Shown: piece after piece, positions 1-7,215 of the stretch
Layout of the letters: every line of letters starts with the position of its first letter
Position numbering within the stretch: the first letter of the stretch is position 1
Assembly (NCBI GenBank): GCA_026992215.1
Contig: JALXAI010000394.1
Location: forward strand, 1-14,746
Direction: 5' to 3'
From: Desulfobacterales bacterium
Lineage (GTDB): Bacteria; Desulfobacterota; Syntrophobacteria; B119-G9
DNA: 14,746 nt
Position numbers and translations under genes: made by a program
The notes under the pieces: model-generated
The model's database searches: none
The model's input: the letters and a program-made list of their open reading frames with translations, nothing else
What the model was told of the DNA's origin: nothing

Positions 1-473
1 TTGCGTACCCGAATTTTAAAGATTGGCTGCCCGGGTACAGGTTGAAAAGGGCGGCAAGGAATCTTTTCTCCGACATGCAGAACACGAAAATGAAGGCGAT
101 CAAGACCAGGTCGGACTGGGCAATAGTCTTCGACACCGCCAACAACAGGTATGTGATATGTTCCAGCCCGGGTGGAGATACCAACTGGGGGACCCTATAT
201 GATAATGACAAGGAAGAAACCGTCAATCTTTCTTCTTATTCAAGCGGGATCAGGTATGGTCATGGAAATGCCACTTCTCCCCTGGGAGGAAGCTTTGATA
301 CCGACAACGTAACATTTCAAAACAACCTGGTGATATTCACGCCGAGGGGAATTCTGGGTAGCCCGGGGGGCTATTGCTACATCGAAAACGAGAAAGGTGC
401 CACTTACAGCGTTGGAGCCCTGGGCAGCGGGGTGATCATGATCAAAAAATGGATTGGGGGCTCCTGGAAGTAG
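1..473 (+). CDS. fimT: Minor pilin, GspH/FimT family (cluster A), 5' end missing
   Basis: This is the C-terminal part of a pseudopilin of the GspH/FimT family, an inner-membrane-anchored subunit expected to join the minor-pilin tip complex of a type IV pilus. The reading frame is open from base 3 and ends at TAG 471-473, leaving 156 visible codons. The first visible residues (AYPNFKDWLPGYRLKRAARN) match residues just after the hydrophobic helix of the intact cluster B copy (7275-7886), so roughly 40 residues, including the prepilin leader and most of the membrane helix, lie left of the window. TTG 42 is only an internal codon, not the start. Shared landmarks with the paralogue are WAIVFD, ANN, GIxYGHGNAT, VIFTPRG and a GYCY segment. 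The cysteines in VICS and GYCY could form a disulphide. The stop is 37 bases before pilW, which suggests one operon. Confident on family; membership of the FimT versus FimU subgroup is not resolved. Confidence 0.9.
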   Translation, partial: AYPNFKDWLPGYRLKRAARNLFSDMQNTKMKAIKTRSDWAIVFDTANNRYVICSSPGGDTNWGTLYDNDKEETVNLSSYSSGIRYGHGNATSPLGGSFDTDNVTFQNNLVIFTPRGILGSPGGYCYIENEKGATYSVGALGSGVIMIKKWIGGSWK

Positions 474-510
474 CAAGATAATGCAAAAGCATCAAAGGCA
501 AGGATATGGC

Positions 511-1284
511 ATGAAACATGACAGAGGATTTACGCTTATCGAAATATTGATTGTTCTCCTCCTGGTTTCCATACTGACGGCCGCCATATACAGGACTTTC
601 AGAGACCAGCAAAAGAGTTACATGGTTCAGGAGGAAGTTGTCGAGATGCAGCAGAATTTAAGGGCCGGGTTGGACATCATGTCGAGGGAAATTCGGATGG
701 CCGGATACGATCCTGCTCAATCTGGAAACTTCGGTTTCCTGACAGCCGCTGCTACCTCGACGAGCTTTACCATAGATTTTGATGGCAACGGGGGAACCCC
801 TGGAAATGATGAGACCATTACGTACAGGCTGGTTGATTATGACGGGGACGGAATCGCGGCGGAGTTGAAAAGAACAACCACGAGTATGGATTTGCCTATC
901 GCTCTCAATATTCAGGCCATTGGATTTGCTTACGGCTTTGATAGCGATTCGGATGGTTATCTTGACAAAGACGGTAGCGGAAATACCATCTGGGCAATTG
1001 ATACCAATGCAGACGGTCGCCTTGACACGAACATCGACACGAACGCAGACGGAGTTATCGATGCCAATGACAATCCCGCCGGAATTGCACTGACTACACC
1101 CGTTAATATAAGCACTATTCGAGCCGTTCGCCTGTGGATTCTGGCGAGGACTTCAAGGGCCGACACCAGGTACAGGGATACCCGGACATACGTTGTCGGT
1201 AACCAGCACTTGACTGTCAACGATGGTTATAGACGGCGACTGGTTTCCATTATCATCAAATGCAGAAACATGGGGTTGGAATAA
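511..1284 (+). CDS. pilW: Minor pilin PilW (cluster A) with calcium-loop insertion
   Basis: PilW-type minor pilin of 257 aa. The N-terminus is a textbook class III leader: MKHDRG, then cleavage before FTLIE with Glu at mature position 5, followed by a hydrophobic helix. The conserved PilW stretch VEMQQNLRAGLDIMSREIRM and the GYDP that follows it confirm the family. I chose ATG 511, preceded by AAGGAT, because it gives a normal six-residue leader; an upstream TTG (454) would bury the leader. Residues 144-184 hold three spaced acidic loops, DSDSDGYLD, DTNADGRLD and DTNADGVID, which fit the nine-residue EF-hand/thrombospondin-3 type calcium loop. The cluster B PilW has no such insertion at this site. 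The stop TAA overlaps the ATG of pilV by one base (ATAATG), so translation is probably coupled. Expected role: core subunit of the tip complex carrying PilY1. Calcium binding is inferred from sequence only. Confidence 0.93.
   Translation: MKHDRGFTLIEILIVLLLVSILTAAIYRTFRDQQKSYMVQEEVVEMQQNLRAGLDIMSREIRMAGYDPAQSGNFGFLTAAATSTSFTIDFDGNGGTPGNDETITYRLVDYDGDGIAAELKRTTTSMDLPIALNIQAIGFAYGFDSDSDGYLDKDGSGNTIWAIDTNADGRLDTNIDTNADGVIDANDNPAGIALTTPVNISTIRAVRLWILARTSRADTRYRDTRTYVVGNQHLTVNDGYRRRLVSIIIKCRNMGLE
1000..1071 (+). repeat. 36-nt tandem repeat coding for calcium-type loops in PilW-A
   Basis: Two adjacent 36-base units (1000-1035 and 1036-1071) begin GATACCAATGCAGACGG and GACACGAACGCAGACGG. Each encodes a 12-residue unit DTNADGxxD plus three residues. 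The repeat lies inside the pilW insertion and keeps the frame, so unit number could change without disrupting the gene. A related, more diverged loop precedes it at 940-966. Confidence 0.75.
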
Positions 1285-1703
1285 TGAACCGGAAACTACG
1301 AAAGGTGAATAACAGCGGATTCAGTCTGCTGGAAGTTTTGGTAGCCTTGATTATCTTTACCATCGGAATCCTGGGCATGGCGGCACTCCAGATAACAGCC
1401 ATCAAGGGTAATTATTTTTCCAGCAACCTGTCTGAAGCGATGGCCCTGGCTCAAGAAAAATTCGAAGAACTGGTACAGACCGATTACAACCTTGATGGCG
1501 CGGGACAGCCCCTGGAAGCGGGCAACCATTCCGAAACCAGTGGAAAATACACGGTGAATTGGACAGTACAGGATGATACGCCCATCCAGGACACCAAGAC
1601 CATAGTGATAACTGTCACATGGTCCGAGAGGGGAAAACAGCATCAAACGAGCCTGCGATTGATAAAGTCGAGTGCCGTGGATGACAGTTACAAGGCTAGT
1701 TAA
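1284..1703 (+). CDS. pilV: Minor pilin PilV (cluster A)
   Basis: PilV-type minor pilin of 139 aa, predicted to be processed by the prepilin peptidase and incorporated in the tip complex. The leader MNRKLRKVNNSG is followed by FSLLEVLVALIIFTIGILGM, the classic PilV N-terminal helix with Glu5, then AALQ and an EAMALAQEKFEEL helix. The C-terminal half has short beta-strand-like segments including a TVTWSERG motif also present in the cluster B copy. I chose ATG 1284 over the in-frame ATG 1260 because it gives a basic 12-residue leader and overlaps the pilW stop by one base, with GGGGTTGGA just upstream. There is no calcium-loop insertion here, unlike PilV-B. Family assignment is solid; the function is known from Pseudomonas-type pili and carried over by homology. 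Confidence 0.92.
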   Translation: MNRKLRKVNNSGFSLLEVLVALIIFTIGILGMAALQITAIKGNYFSSNLSEAMALAQEKFEELVQTDYNLDGAGQPLEAGNHSETSGKYTVNWTVQDDTPIQDTKTIVITVTWSERGKQHQTSLRLIKSSAVDDSYKAS

Positions 1704-1739
1704 TTACGTTCGCAAGTTTTGCGGAAAGGGAATGATAAA

Positions 1740-2183
1740 ATGAAACTGTCAACATTAAGAAAGCCCCTGCAAAACGATAAGGGAGGAATCCTGATTATCG
1801 CCCTTCTGATGTTGATAATACTGACTCTTTTAGGAATTGCCGCCACGGATACGACGAACGTGGAAATCCAGGTCGCAGCCAATGACAAGATTTATAAAGA
1901 AGCTTTTTACAATGCGGATTCCGGAGTATTTTACGCAGTAGCGAAGGGAAGTATCCTGGTTCCGTCTCACGGAGCCGCTCCTTCCTTTACTCAAGTAAAC
2001 CCTCCTGACCTGCCAAGTAACGTAACTCTTTACTATCGGGACGTCACAGCGGGGCCTCCCAGGCAAATTGAAGTCCGATCCGTGGGAACGGCCCAGGGCG
2101 GTGGCACCGCATCTATTGTTGCCGGGATCGAATTCGTGACCTCCGGTAAACAACAGGGCCCGGGTAACTTAAGCAGCTACTAG
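1740..2183 (+). CDS. pilX: Minor pilin PilX (cluster A)
   Basis: PilX-family minor pilin of 147 aa. The N-terminus has a basic leader ending NDKG and a long hydrophobic helix GILIIALLMLIILTLLGIAA followed by TDTTNVEIQVAANDKIYKEA and FYNADSGV. This is the PilX pattern, in which a helix residue replaces the usual Glu5, as in the tip-located GspK of type II secretion. That fits a position at the very end of the fibre. I chose ATG 1740 because GGAAAGGG lies about ten bases upstream and the TTG at 1719 has no good ribosome site. The rest is a short, glycine/proline-rich globular part without cysteines. It sits 36 bases after pilV and 79 bases before pilY1. Confidence 0.88.
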   Translation: MKLSTLRKPLQNDKGGILIIALLMLIILTLLGIAATDTTNVEIQVAANDKIYKEAFYNADSGVFYAVAKGSILVPSHGAAPSFTQVNPPDLPSNVTLYYRDVTAGPPRQIEVRSVGTAQGGGTASIVAGIEFVTSGKQQGPGNLSSY

Positions 2184-2184
2184 C

Positions 2185-2240
2185 CCAGCGTGCTGGTATA
2201 ACCGGGCTTTCCTGGTTCGCGAGCCCCTCTGCTCTCGGGC
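2185..2240 (+). promoter_or_regulatory. Possible folded leader before pilY1-A (hairpins)
   Basis: The 79-base gap between pilX-A and pilY1-A can fold. AACCGGG (2200-2206) pairs with CCTGGTT (2211-2217) around a CTTT loop, with one G-U pair. CCAG (2185-2188) can pair with CTGG (2193-2196), and GCCC (2223-2226) with GGGC (2237-2240). GGGCT at 2204-2208 can instead pair with AGCCC at 2222-2226, so two structures exclude each other. A strong AAGGAGG (2249-2255) follows. No T-run follows, so it is not a plain terminator. The gap matches no riboswitch class I know; it may simply be an intercistronic hairpin. The cluster B gap does not show it. Confidence 0.25.
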
Positions 2241-2262
2241 GCAATTTTAAGGAGGTAAGAAA

Positions 2263-5200
2263 ATGAAGTATCTACGCTTTACTCTTGTGTATCTGTTTAT
2301 AATGTTCCTGACCATGGGAATTATTCTGTCGGACAACGGAATCATAAGGGCAAGTGATGACGATGTTCCGTTTTTTGCAGGCAACAACGGGCTACCGAAT
2401 GTTCTGCTAATTTTCGATAATTCCGATTCCATGCAGGATTTGCCTTATCCGAGAAAAGACGGAAGCCCGGTCAGACCCAGCGGGTGGGAATGGCGAAGGG
2501 GCGTTGTGGTAGATGATGATGGAACGATTGCAGAAAATGACAGCGGGCACATAATCTATGATTATTACAAGTATGTTACCACAGACGAACAGCTTACCCT
2601 GCCCGGCACCACACCTCCTCCTATCCCTGGTGTCGGTTCTCTGACAAGCACCATCACCAACGTCCCGGGAAGTGATTCGAACAGGATATACGACAATAAC
2701 GTGGATTGGAGTGATTCAGCTGTTCATGACTGGAGCAACTTCGTCCATAACTATCGTTACTGTCTCGTAAAGATTTTAGATAAAAATGGCGCCATTCAAT
2801 ACCGGACTATTACTGACAGAAGCACAGGGGGTAAATACTGGAGAGTAAATCAGAATATTCACTATGATAGCAGCAATGAACCCTACACCTACGAAATAGT
2901 TTCCGGGCAACCTGGTGAAGTAACGTACAATTATAGCAACCCCAGTTATGTTTTCGACGCCAACTTTGACTGGTCCACGATACCTGATTGGTCAACCTTC
3001 TCAAACACGTACAGGTACAAAAAGCTGGTTGTAACCGCCGGAACCAACGCGGGAGAAAGCAGGGGGATATACAGTTACAGTTCTTCAAGCAAGTACTGGA
3101 GATTGGCTTCTCCTTTTCCTGAACCCTGCGATCATACAACCCGCTACAAGATTGTAGGGAGCGCCGACGATAACAAACGTGCTTCGGGAGGAAACCATCC
3201 CGCAAGCAAGTTGTACCAGGCCAAGAAGGCTCTAAACCAGTTGCTGGATAGCTCCACCATCAGGTATTGTGCAGAAACTGATGCATCTGGCAACTGCATC
3301 AGCTACAAGTACAAGGTAAACTTCGCCTTTGCAACATACATGTCCGCTCGAATACCACGGGTAAGGGCAAAATACTACAGAAAAGTCACGTTCGATAACC
3401 CAGACCGGTGCAGGGCCTATTACTGGAGGATGTCAAATACAAGCGCCAATTTCTATGACAACGACGGCCCCACCAATGGTTATGATATAACCGCCTGGGG
3501 AACTCATTACGAGGATGTGAGCGTTGGGGATCACATAGATCGCCTCTACCGCGAAGGACACTGCGACGAACAAACAATTCACTACACCATTACCGATATA
3601 TCACCGTCGCCAACTGATTCTTCCCCGAATCGATACCGTATTCACCTGGAAAGTCGTGTTGGAGTGGGCGGCGAAGGCGGCTATAAGTATTTCCACTGGC
3701 TGTATTTTGAAGTAAGCGACTGCAGCGAGTGCGGTACATACAGTTATCCAGACCCTTACGACGATGGCAGCCATACCTGGCACCTGGTCGGAGCGGGTGA
3801 TGCCTGTTACCAGGATCCGGGCTGCGCCGAAGGTTCCACCGGGTGGTACTACCAGACAACCTATCATGACACGTACGGAGACTACAACGTGACGGACCCC
3901 GATGAGCCCAGGTATATAGACAGGAATACCCTGATGGTAACCCCTGAAAAAGGCCGTTGCAGCATACCTGGTGATGACTGGCTGTGTACTGATCCGGATC
4001 CTGACGCGGGAGAATGGACTCTTGTAGAATCAACCATTGAAAATGTCCCCATAAACTCCGACGGCGATCTTGGCGACATTACCCCGAACACCTATGATTA
4101 TTCCTATTTTCGATATCCTGGCAAGGGAGATGCAGATCATCCTCACGGATGGAGTTATAAAAGAGCCTATTACGACGGAGATACCAGCAAGAAATGGATT
4201 TACAGGCGGGGCTACTGGACTGGTGAAGCAGACTGGGGAGATGACATACAACCTGATCCTTATTTCCCTGCCGACATTGGAGGAGAAAACGCAAATCATT
4301 CGGGCGATGACCAGATCATCTTTGTCAATCTTCCGGAATACGATGATTCTGATCCGTACAAAGGTGACGATGTAAATGGGAATAATATCAGTCTCATCAA
4401 GAACTACATCAGCCTTGCCAGGGTCACGTATCCGGGTGATAGCAGGTATGTTGTGACAATGATGCCTTATACCGATTCTCTTCCCGTAAATAGCTCTCAG
4501 GCCCTGTCGGGAAAGGGAACTCCCCTTGCCGCAACCCTTCAGGACGCGAAAAGGTATTTCGAAAGTTATATCGCTCAAGACTCCTATACTCTTGGAGGCT
4601 GCAGAGACAACTACATTATCCTGCTGACCGATGGCCTGGAAACATGTGACGGAGACCCGGTACAGGCCGCGGAGGATCTCAGGCACATAGTGGTAAATGA
4701 TCAGGAATTTGACGTGAAGACCTTCGTAATCGGTTTCGGACTGGACGATCAAAGCAAGGCAAACCTGAATGCCATTGCGAATGCAGGCGGCACCGATTCG
4801 GCGTATTTTGCAAACAACATGGATGAGTTACTTGGAGCATTCAATGATATCTTTCCGCAAATTTACGCTGCTTCGTACACGAGATCAAGTCCGGTGATCA
4901 CCACGCTGACAGATCCCACAGATAATCTGCGCATATATACCGCTTATTTTGATTATCCTGTGTGGCGAGGCCACCTGAAGGCTTTTGAAGTTGATAAATC
5001 GGACGGTCATATAATCGGGCCGGTAAGTACGTGGCCGGGAGACTGTGACGGAGACGGAAACAACGACGCGGATGCCGGGTGTGAGATGAAACTCCACGGT
5101 AGAGGAACGGTATATACCACAACGGGAACCGGCATATCGCCCGGTAAAATCGAATTTTCCACCTCAAATGCATCCACACTTAAGGCTCTCATAAATCCCG

Positions 5201-6696
5201 AAGGCTACGATATTGACGGAAACGGCACCGCCGATGAAATAGCTGACGCGGAAACAATAATAAACTACGTGCTGGATCCTGGTTACGATAATGCCAGGTA
5301 CGTGGGAAACAGGGACAAGAACTGGCCTATGGGAGATATTTACCACTCTGCGCCGGTGGTGGTGACAAAACCCGCTTTCAATCTCTCGGATTCCAATTTC
5401 CCCGGATACGCCGGTTTTAAGGCCAGCCATACCGCCAGGAATACTCTCATTTACGTGGGGGCGAATGACGGAATGGTTCACGGCATAAGAGCCTCTAACG
5501 GGCAGGAAGAATGGGCATACATTCCCAAAGCCGTGCTAAGCAAGTTGTACGAATTCAGGATCGGGCACCGCTTTACCGTTGATCTGCCCATGAGAGCCGC
5601 GGACATATATTCGTCAGGCGGCACGGGAACACCTTGGTCGGCAGTTACCCATGGAAACGAGGAAGACGGATGGCACACCGTTCTTGTGAGCGGCCTGAGA
5701 AAAGGTGGATACTATTACTTTGCCATCGACGTTACCGATGACAGTAATCCCGTGCCAATGTGGGAAATAACGGATGCCAACATGGGGCAGACCTGGTCCA
5801 CTCCAAGCTTTGGACGAATAAATGTAAACGGCGTTAACAAGTACGTCATCTTTGTAGGAGGCGGATACTCTACCACAGAAAACAAGGGAAACAGGATTTA
5901 CATAATCGATGTCGCGACGGGGAGCATTTTGAAAGAATTTACCGTGGGTGATCCGACGAATAATGTTCCCTCGGAGTTGCTTGTTGTCAGAAGCGACAAT
6001 ACCTCAAGTTCGGTCTACGGAAACATAGAAGTTGTGTATTTTGGGGATACCAGCGGAACGTTGTGGAAGATTTCCGATCTTAACGCAGAGAGCGGATGGA
6101 ACCCGACCCTGGAGACCCTTTTTGTCCCGGCCAATCCGAGGCCTATCTATCACAAGCCGGCTATTTCCATCAGGAAAAGGTGTGGCCGTCGCTTTATTCT
6201 ATTCGGAACGGGCGACGAACAGCACCCCACCGAAAGCGATAGTTACGATTACTTCTATGAAGTCGAGGATCGACCTCTTCAAGCAGGAGAAACGAATCAA
6301 GACAGGTTGATGTGGCAGGAATCGTTCCCTGCCGGGGAAAAGATGCTTTCCGATCCCACCGTTTACCTGGGTGTGGTGTACTTTACGACCTTCCAGCCCC
6401 AGGGAAGCTGCGGCTACGGTAGCAGTTATCTCTACGGTATAAAGGTGAGCACGTGCACGACCCTCGGAGGAGACGGCGGGATAAGATACGGCCTTGACGA
6501 GGAAGGAAACGATATCGAATACAATCCGCGCCAGAAAAAGATATCCCTGGGAGCCGGTATTGCAACCTCGGTTGTAATAGGTCCGCCGAGAGCCTATCTG
6601 CAAAAGCCCACCGGCACCCAGCAGAACCTGGGCCCCCCGATGTCTTTTAAGGTGCCCACGGTGAGCAAGCTTATTTACTGGAAGGAAGAGTTCTAA
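2263..6696 (+). CDS. pilY1: PilY1-type pilus tip protein (cluster A), 1477 aa, with large insertion
   Basis: Large exported PilY1-family protein: a pilus-tip adhesin, and in Pseudomonas also a regulator of pilus extension and surface sensing. The start ATG has a perfect AAGGAGG. Residues 1-30 form a signal peptide. A von Willebrand A fold begins at VLLIFDNSDSM, giving the metal site D52-x-S54-x-S56, but its other parts lie far downstream: GTPLAAT with Thr753, LLTDGLE with Asp790, then VIGFGLD near 822-828. About 690 residues are inserted, rich in Tyr, Trp and Cys, and carrying two copies of a ~70-residue module (residues 142-214 and 230-299). Acidic loops DCDGDGNND (927-935) and DIDGNGTAD (983-991) precede the propeller. 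The C-terminal PilY1 domain is marked by MGDIYHSAPVVV, YVGANDGMVHG and FGDTSGTLWKI. The usual acidic loop before that last motif is degenerate. The end, YWKEEF, resembles cluster B (YWEEVF). At 1477 aa it exceeds the roughly 1160 residues usual in Pseudomonas. Confidence 0.93.
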   Translation: MKYLRFTLVYLFIMFLTMGIILSDNGIIRASDDDVPFFAGNNGLPNVLLIFDNSDSMQDLPYPRKDGSPVRPSGWEWRRGVVVDDDGTIAENDSGHIIYDYYKYVTTDEQLTLPGTTPPPIPGVGSLTSTITNVPGSDSNRIYDNNVDWSDSAVHDWSNFVHNYRYCLVKILDKNGAIQYRTITDRSTGGKYWRVNQNIHYDSSNEPYTYEIVSGQPGEVTYNYSNPSYVFDANFDWSTIPDWSTFSNTYRYKKLVVTAGTNAGESRGIYSYSSSSKYWRLASPFPEPCDHTTRYKIVGSADDNKRASGGNHPASKLYQAKKALNQLLDSSTIRYCAETDASGNCISYKYKVNFAFATYMSARIPRVRAKYYRKVTFDNPDRCRAYYWRMSNTSANFYDNDGPTNGYDITAWGTHYEDVSVGDHIDRLYREGHCDEQTIHYTITDISPSPTDSSPNRYRIHLESRVGVGGEGGYKYFHWLYFEVSDCSECGTYSYPDPYDDGSHTWHLVGAGDACYQDPGCAEGSTGWYYQTTYHDTYGDYNVTDPDEPRYIDRNTLMVTPEKGRCSIPGDDWLCTDPDPDAGEWTLVESTIENVPINSDGDLGDITPNTYDYSYFRYPGKGDADHPHGWSYKRAYYDGDTSKKWIYRRGYWTGEADWGDDIQPDPYFPADIGGENANHSGDDQIIFVNLPEYDDSDPYKGDDVNGNNISLIKNYISLARVTYPGDSRYVVTMMPYTDSLPVNSSQALSGKGTPLAATLQDAKRYFESYIAQDSYTLGGCRDNYIILLTDGLETCDGDPVQAAEDLRHIVVNDQEFDVKTFVIGFGLDDQSKANLNAIANAGGTDSAYFANNMDELLGAFNDIFPQIYAASYTRSSPVITTLTDPTDNLRIYTAYFDYPVWRGHLKAFEVDKSDGHIIGPVSTWPGDCDGDGNNDADAGCEMKLHGRGTVYTTTGTGISPGKIEFSTSNASTLKALINPEGYDIDGNGTADEIADAETIINYVLDPGYDNARYVGNRDKNWPMGDIYHSAPVVVTKPAFNLSDSNFPGYAGFKASHTARNTLIYVGANDGMVHGIRASNGQEEWAYIPKAVLSKLYEFRIGHRFTVDLPMRAADIYSSGGTGTPWSAVTHGNEEDGWHTVLVSGLRKGGYYYFAIDVTDDSNPVPMWEITDANMGQTWSTPSFGRINVNGVNKYVIFVGGGYSTTENKGNRIYIIDVATGSILKEFTVGDPTNNVPSELLVVRSDNTSSSVYGNIEVVYFGDTSGTLWKISDLNAESGWNPTLETLFVPANPRPIYHKPAISIRKRCGRRFILFGTGDEQHPTESDSYDYFYEVEDRPLQAGETNQDRLMWQESFPAGEKMLSDPTVYLGVVYFTTFQPQGSCGYGSSYLYGIKVSTCTTLGGDGGIRYGLDEEGNDIEYNPRQKKISLGAGIATSVVIGPPRAYLQKPTGTQQNLGPPMSFKVPTVSKLIYWKEEF
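2686..2904 (+). repeat. PilY1-A internal module, copy 1
   Basis: This encodes residues 142-214 of PilY1-A. It shares an ordered set of landmarks with the module at 2950-3159: D-x-N-x-D-W-S, a second D-W-S, F, Y-R-Y, K-Y-W-R and a closing Y-x-I-V. The pattern suggests a beta-rich domain that duplicated. I do not recognise the family. Confidence 0.7.
2950..3159 (+). repeat. PilY1-A internal module, copy 2
   Basis: This encodes residues 230-299 of PilY1-A, the second copy of the module described at 2686-2904, shorter by about three residues. Its landmarks are FDANFDWS, PDWSTF, TYRY, SKYWRL and RYKIVG. Divergence at DNA level is high, so the duplication is old. A single YYWRM further on (near 3421-3435) may be a trace of a third unit. 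Confidence 0.7.
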
Positions 6697-6715
6697 TCGT
6701 AATACGATATAAATC

Positions 6716-6759
6716 AAGGAGCACAAGCCCCGTTCACATCTTCGGGGTGAGTGCTCCTT
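6716..6759 (+). terminator. Terminator-like hairpin after pilY1-A
   Basis: AAGGAGCAC (6716-6724) pairs perfectly with GTGCTCCTT (6751-6759), and within it CCCCG (6728-6732) pairs with CGGGG (6743-6747). It begins 19 bases after the pilY1-A stop. The following TTGTAAAATACTTCCTT is only weakly T-rich, so it may end transcription inefficiently or act mainly as an RNA 3' stabiliser. Confidence 0.55.
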
Positions 6760-6852
6760 GTAAAATACTTCCTTAAAAACGGGTAACGTTGAGCGCGTAC
6801 GAATTTTTAAACTGAATCTGGTCGTGAGACCTGGAGCCAGGTGCAGAAGCGG

Positions 6853-6872
6853 GCAGTCGAGCTCGAGACTGC
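6853..6872 (+). terminator. Short hairpin with T-rich tail, possible second terminator
   Basis: GCAGTC (6853-6858) pairs with GACTGC (6867-6872) around an eight-base loop that itself contains the palindrome GAGCTC. TATTTTGT follows directly. The form fits a weak intrinsic terminator for read-through from cluster A, but a six-pair stem of this kind can arise by chance. Confidence 0.3.
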
Positions 6873-6926
6873 TATTTTGTAGTGAAAAAAGTCGACTCCC
6901 GCTGGAGAAAGACAACTTCTTCTCTG

Positions 6927-6953
6927 GGGACTTCACCTGACGTATCAAGTCCC
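6927..6953. repeat. Inverted repeat GGGACTT/AAGTCCC
   Basis: A perfect seven-base inverted repeat (6927-6933 and 6947-6953) with a 13-base loop lies in the spacer. There is no T-run on either side, so it is not an obvious terminator. It could be an operator, an RNA hairpin or a remnant of a mobile element. Confidence 0.35.
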
Positions 6954-7052
6954 GCCGGGCTGCTTAATCACATGTAACCTTAATCCGGTATTCCGGATAC
7001 GTTTCATAGGTATCATGCCAGTTTTTTCTACGACCTTTCCTCGTGATCTAAC

Positions 7053-7082
7053 AAAAAAATGGTGCCTGGTGTCAATTTTTTT
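7053..7082. repeat. A7/T7-flanked GGTGCCTGGTGTC motif
   Basis: Seven A (7053-7059) and seven T (7076-7082) flank a short core, GGTGCCTGGTGTC, itself built of two similar halves, GGTGCC and GGTGTC. From memory, closely similar GGTGCCTGxxxCC sequences recur near REP-type elements in this bacterial group, but I cannot verify this here. No transposase is adjacent. Confidence 0.3.
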
Positions 7083-7109
7083 GAAGACCTGAAAATAATT
7101 TAATAGTAT
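7081..7109 (+). promoter_or_regulatory. Weak sigma-70-like promoter candidate for cluster B
   Basis: TTGAAG (7081-7086) and TAGTAT (7104-7109) are 17 bases apart; TATACT at 7107-7112 is a better -10 match but sits 20 bases away. The stretch is AT-rich, so a chance match is quite possible. It would give a leader of about 160 bases before fimT-B. Confidence 0.22.
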
Positions 7110-7215
7110 ACTGATAGAAAGTTTATATACCCTTCTCAAAAGGGAGTAACGCGAAATCTGCGTTTACATTAAACTTTTCCACTTGTTCACCTTCGTTTGT
7201 CCATTTAACCTTTTG

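Noticed and set aside
3721..3990. Cytochrome c haem sites in the Cys-rich part of PilY1-A
   Set aside because: Cysteines occur as CSEC and CYQDPGC, but no CxxCH is present; disulphides are more likely.
4030..4752. 240-codon - strand open frame opposite the PilY1-A vWA region
   Set aside because: The sense strand encodes the conserved LLTDG and VIGFG motifs; the antisense product has no family features.
6199..6948. Long - strand open frame antisense to the end of pilY1-A
   Set aside because: It lies opposite a conserved coding region with clear motifs, shows no recognisable domain and continues into the structured spacer; it is a shadow frame.
6945..7139. 64-codon - strand frame in the spacer that might be a transposase scrap
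   Set aside because: The basic, low-information product matches no transposase motif I know and has no ribosome site or partner sequence.
7130..7167. Possible yybP-ykoY manganese riboswitch, because of AAAAGGGAGTAAC
   Set aside because: Only this short stretch resembles the class; the second conserved loop is missing and the downstream genes are pilins, not metal transporters.
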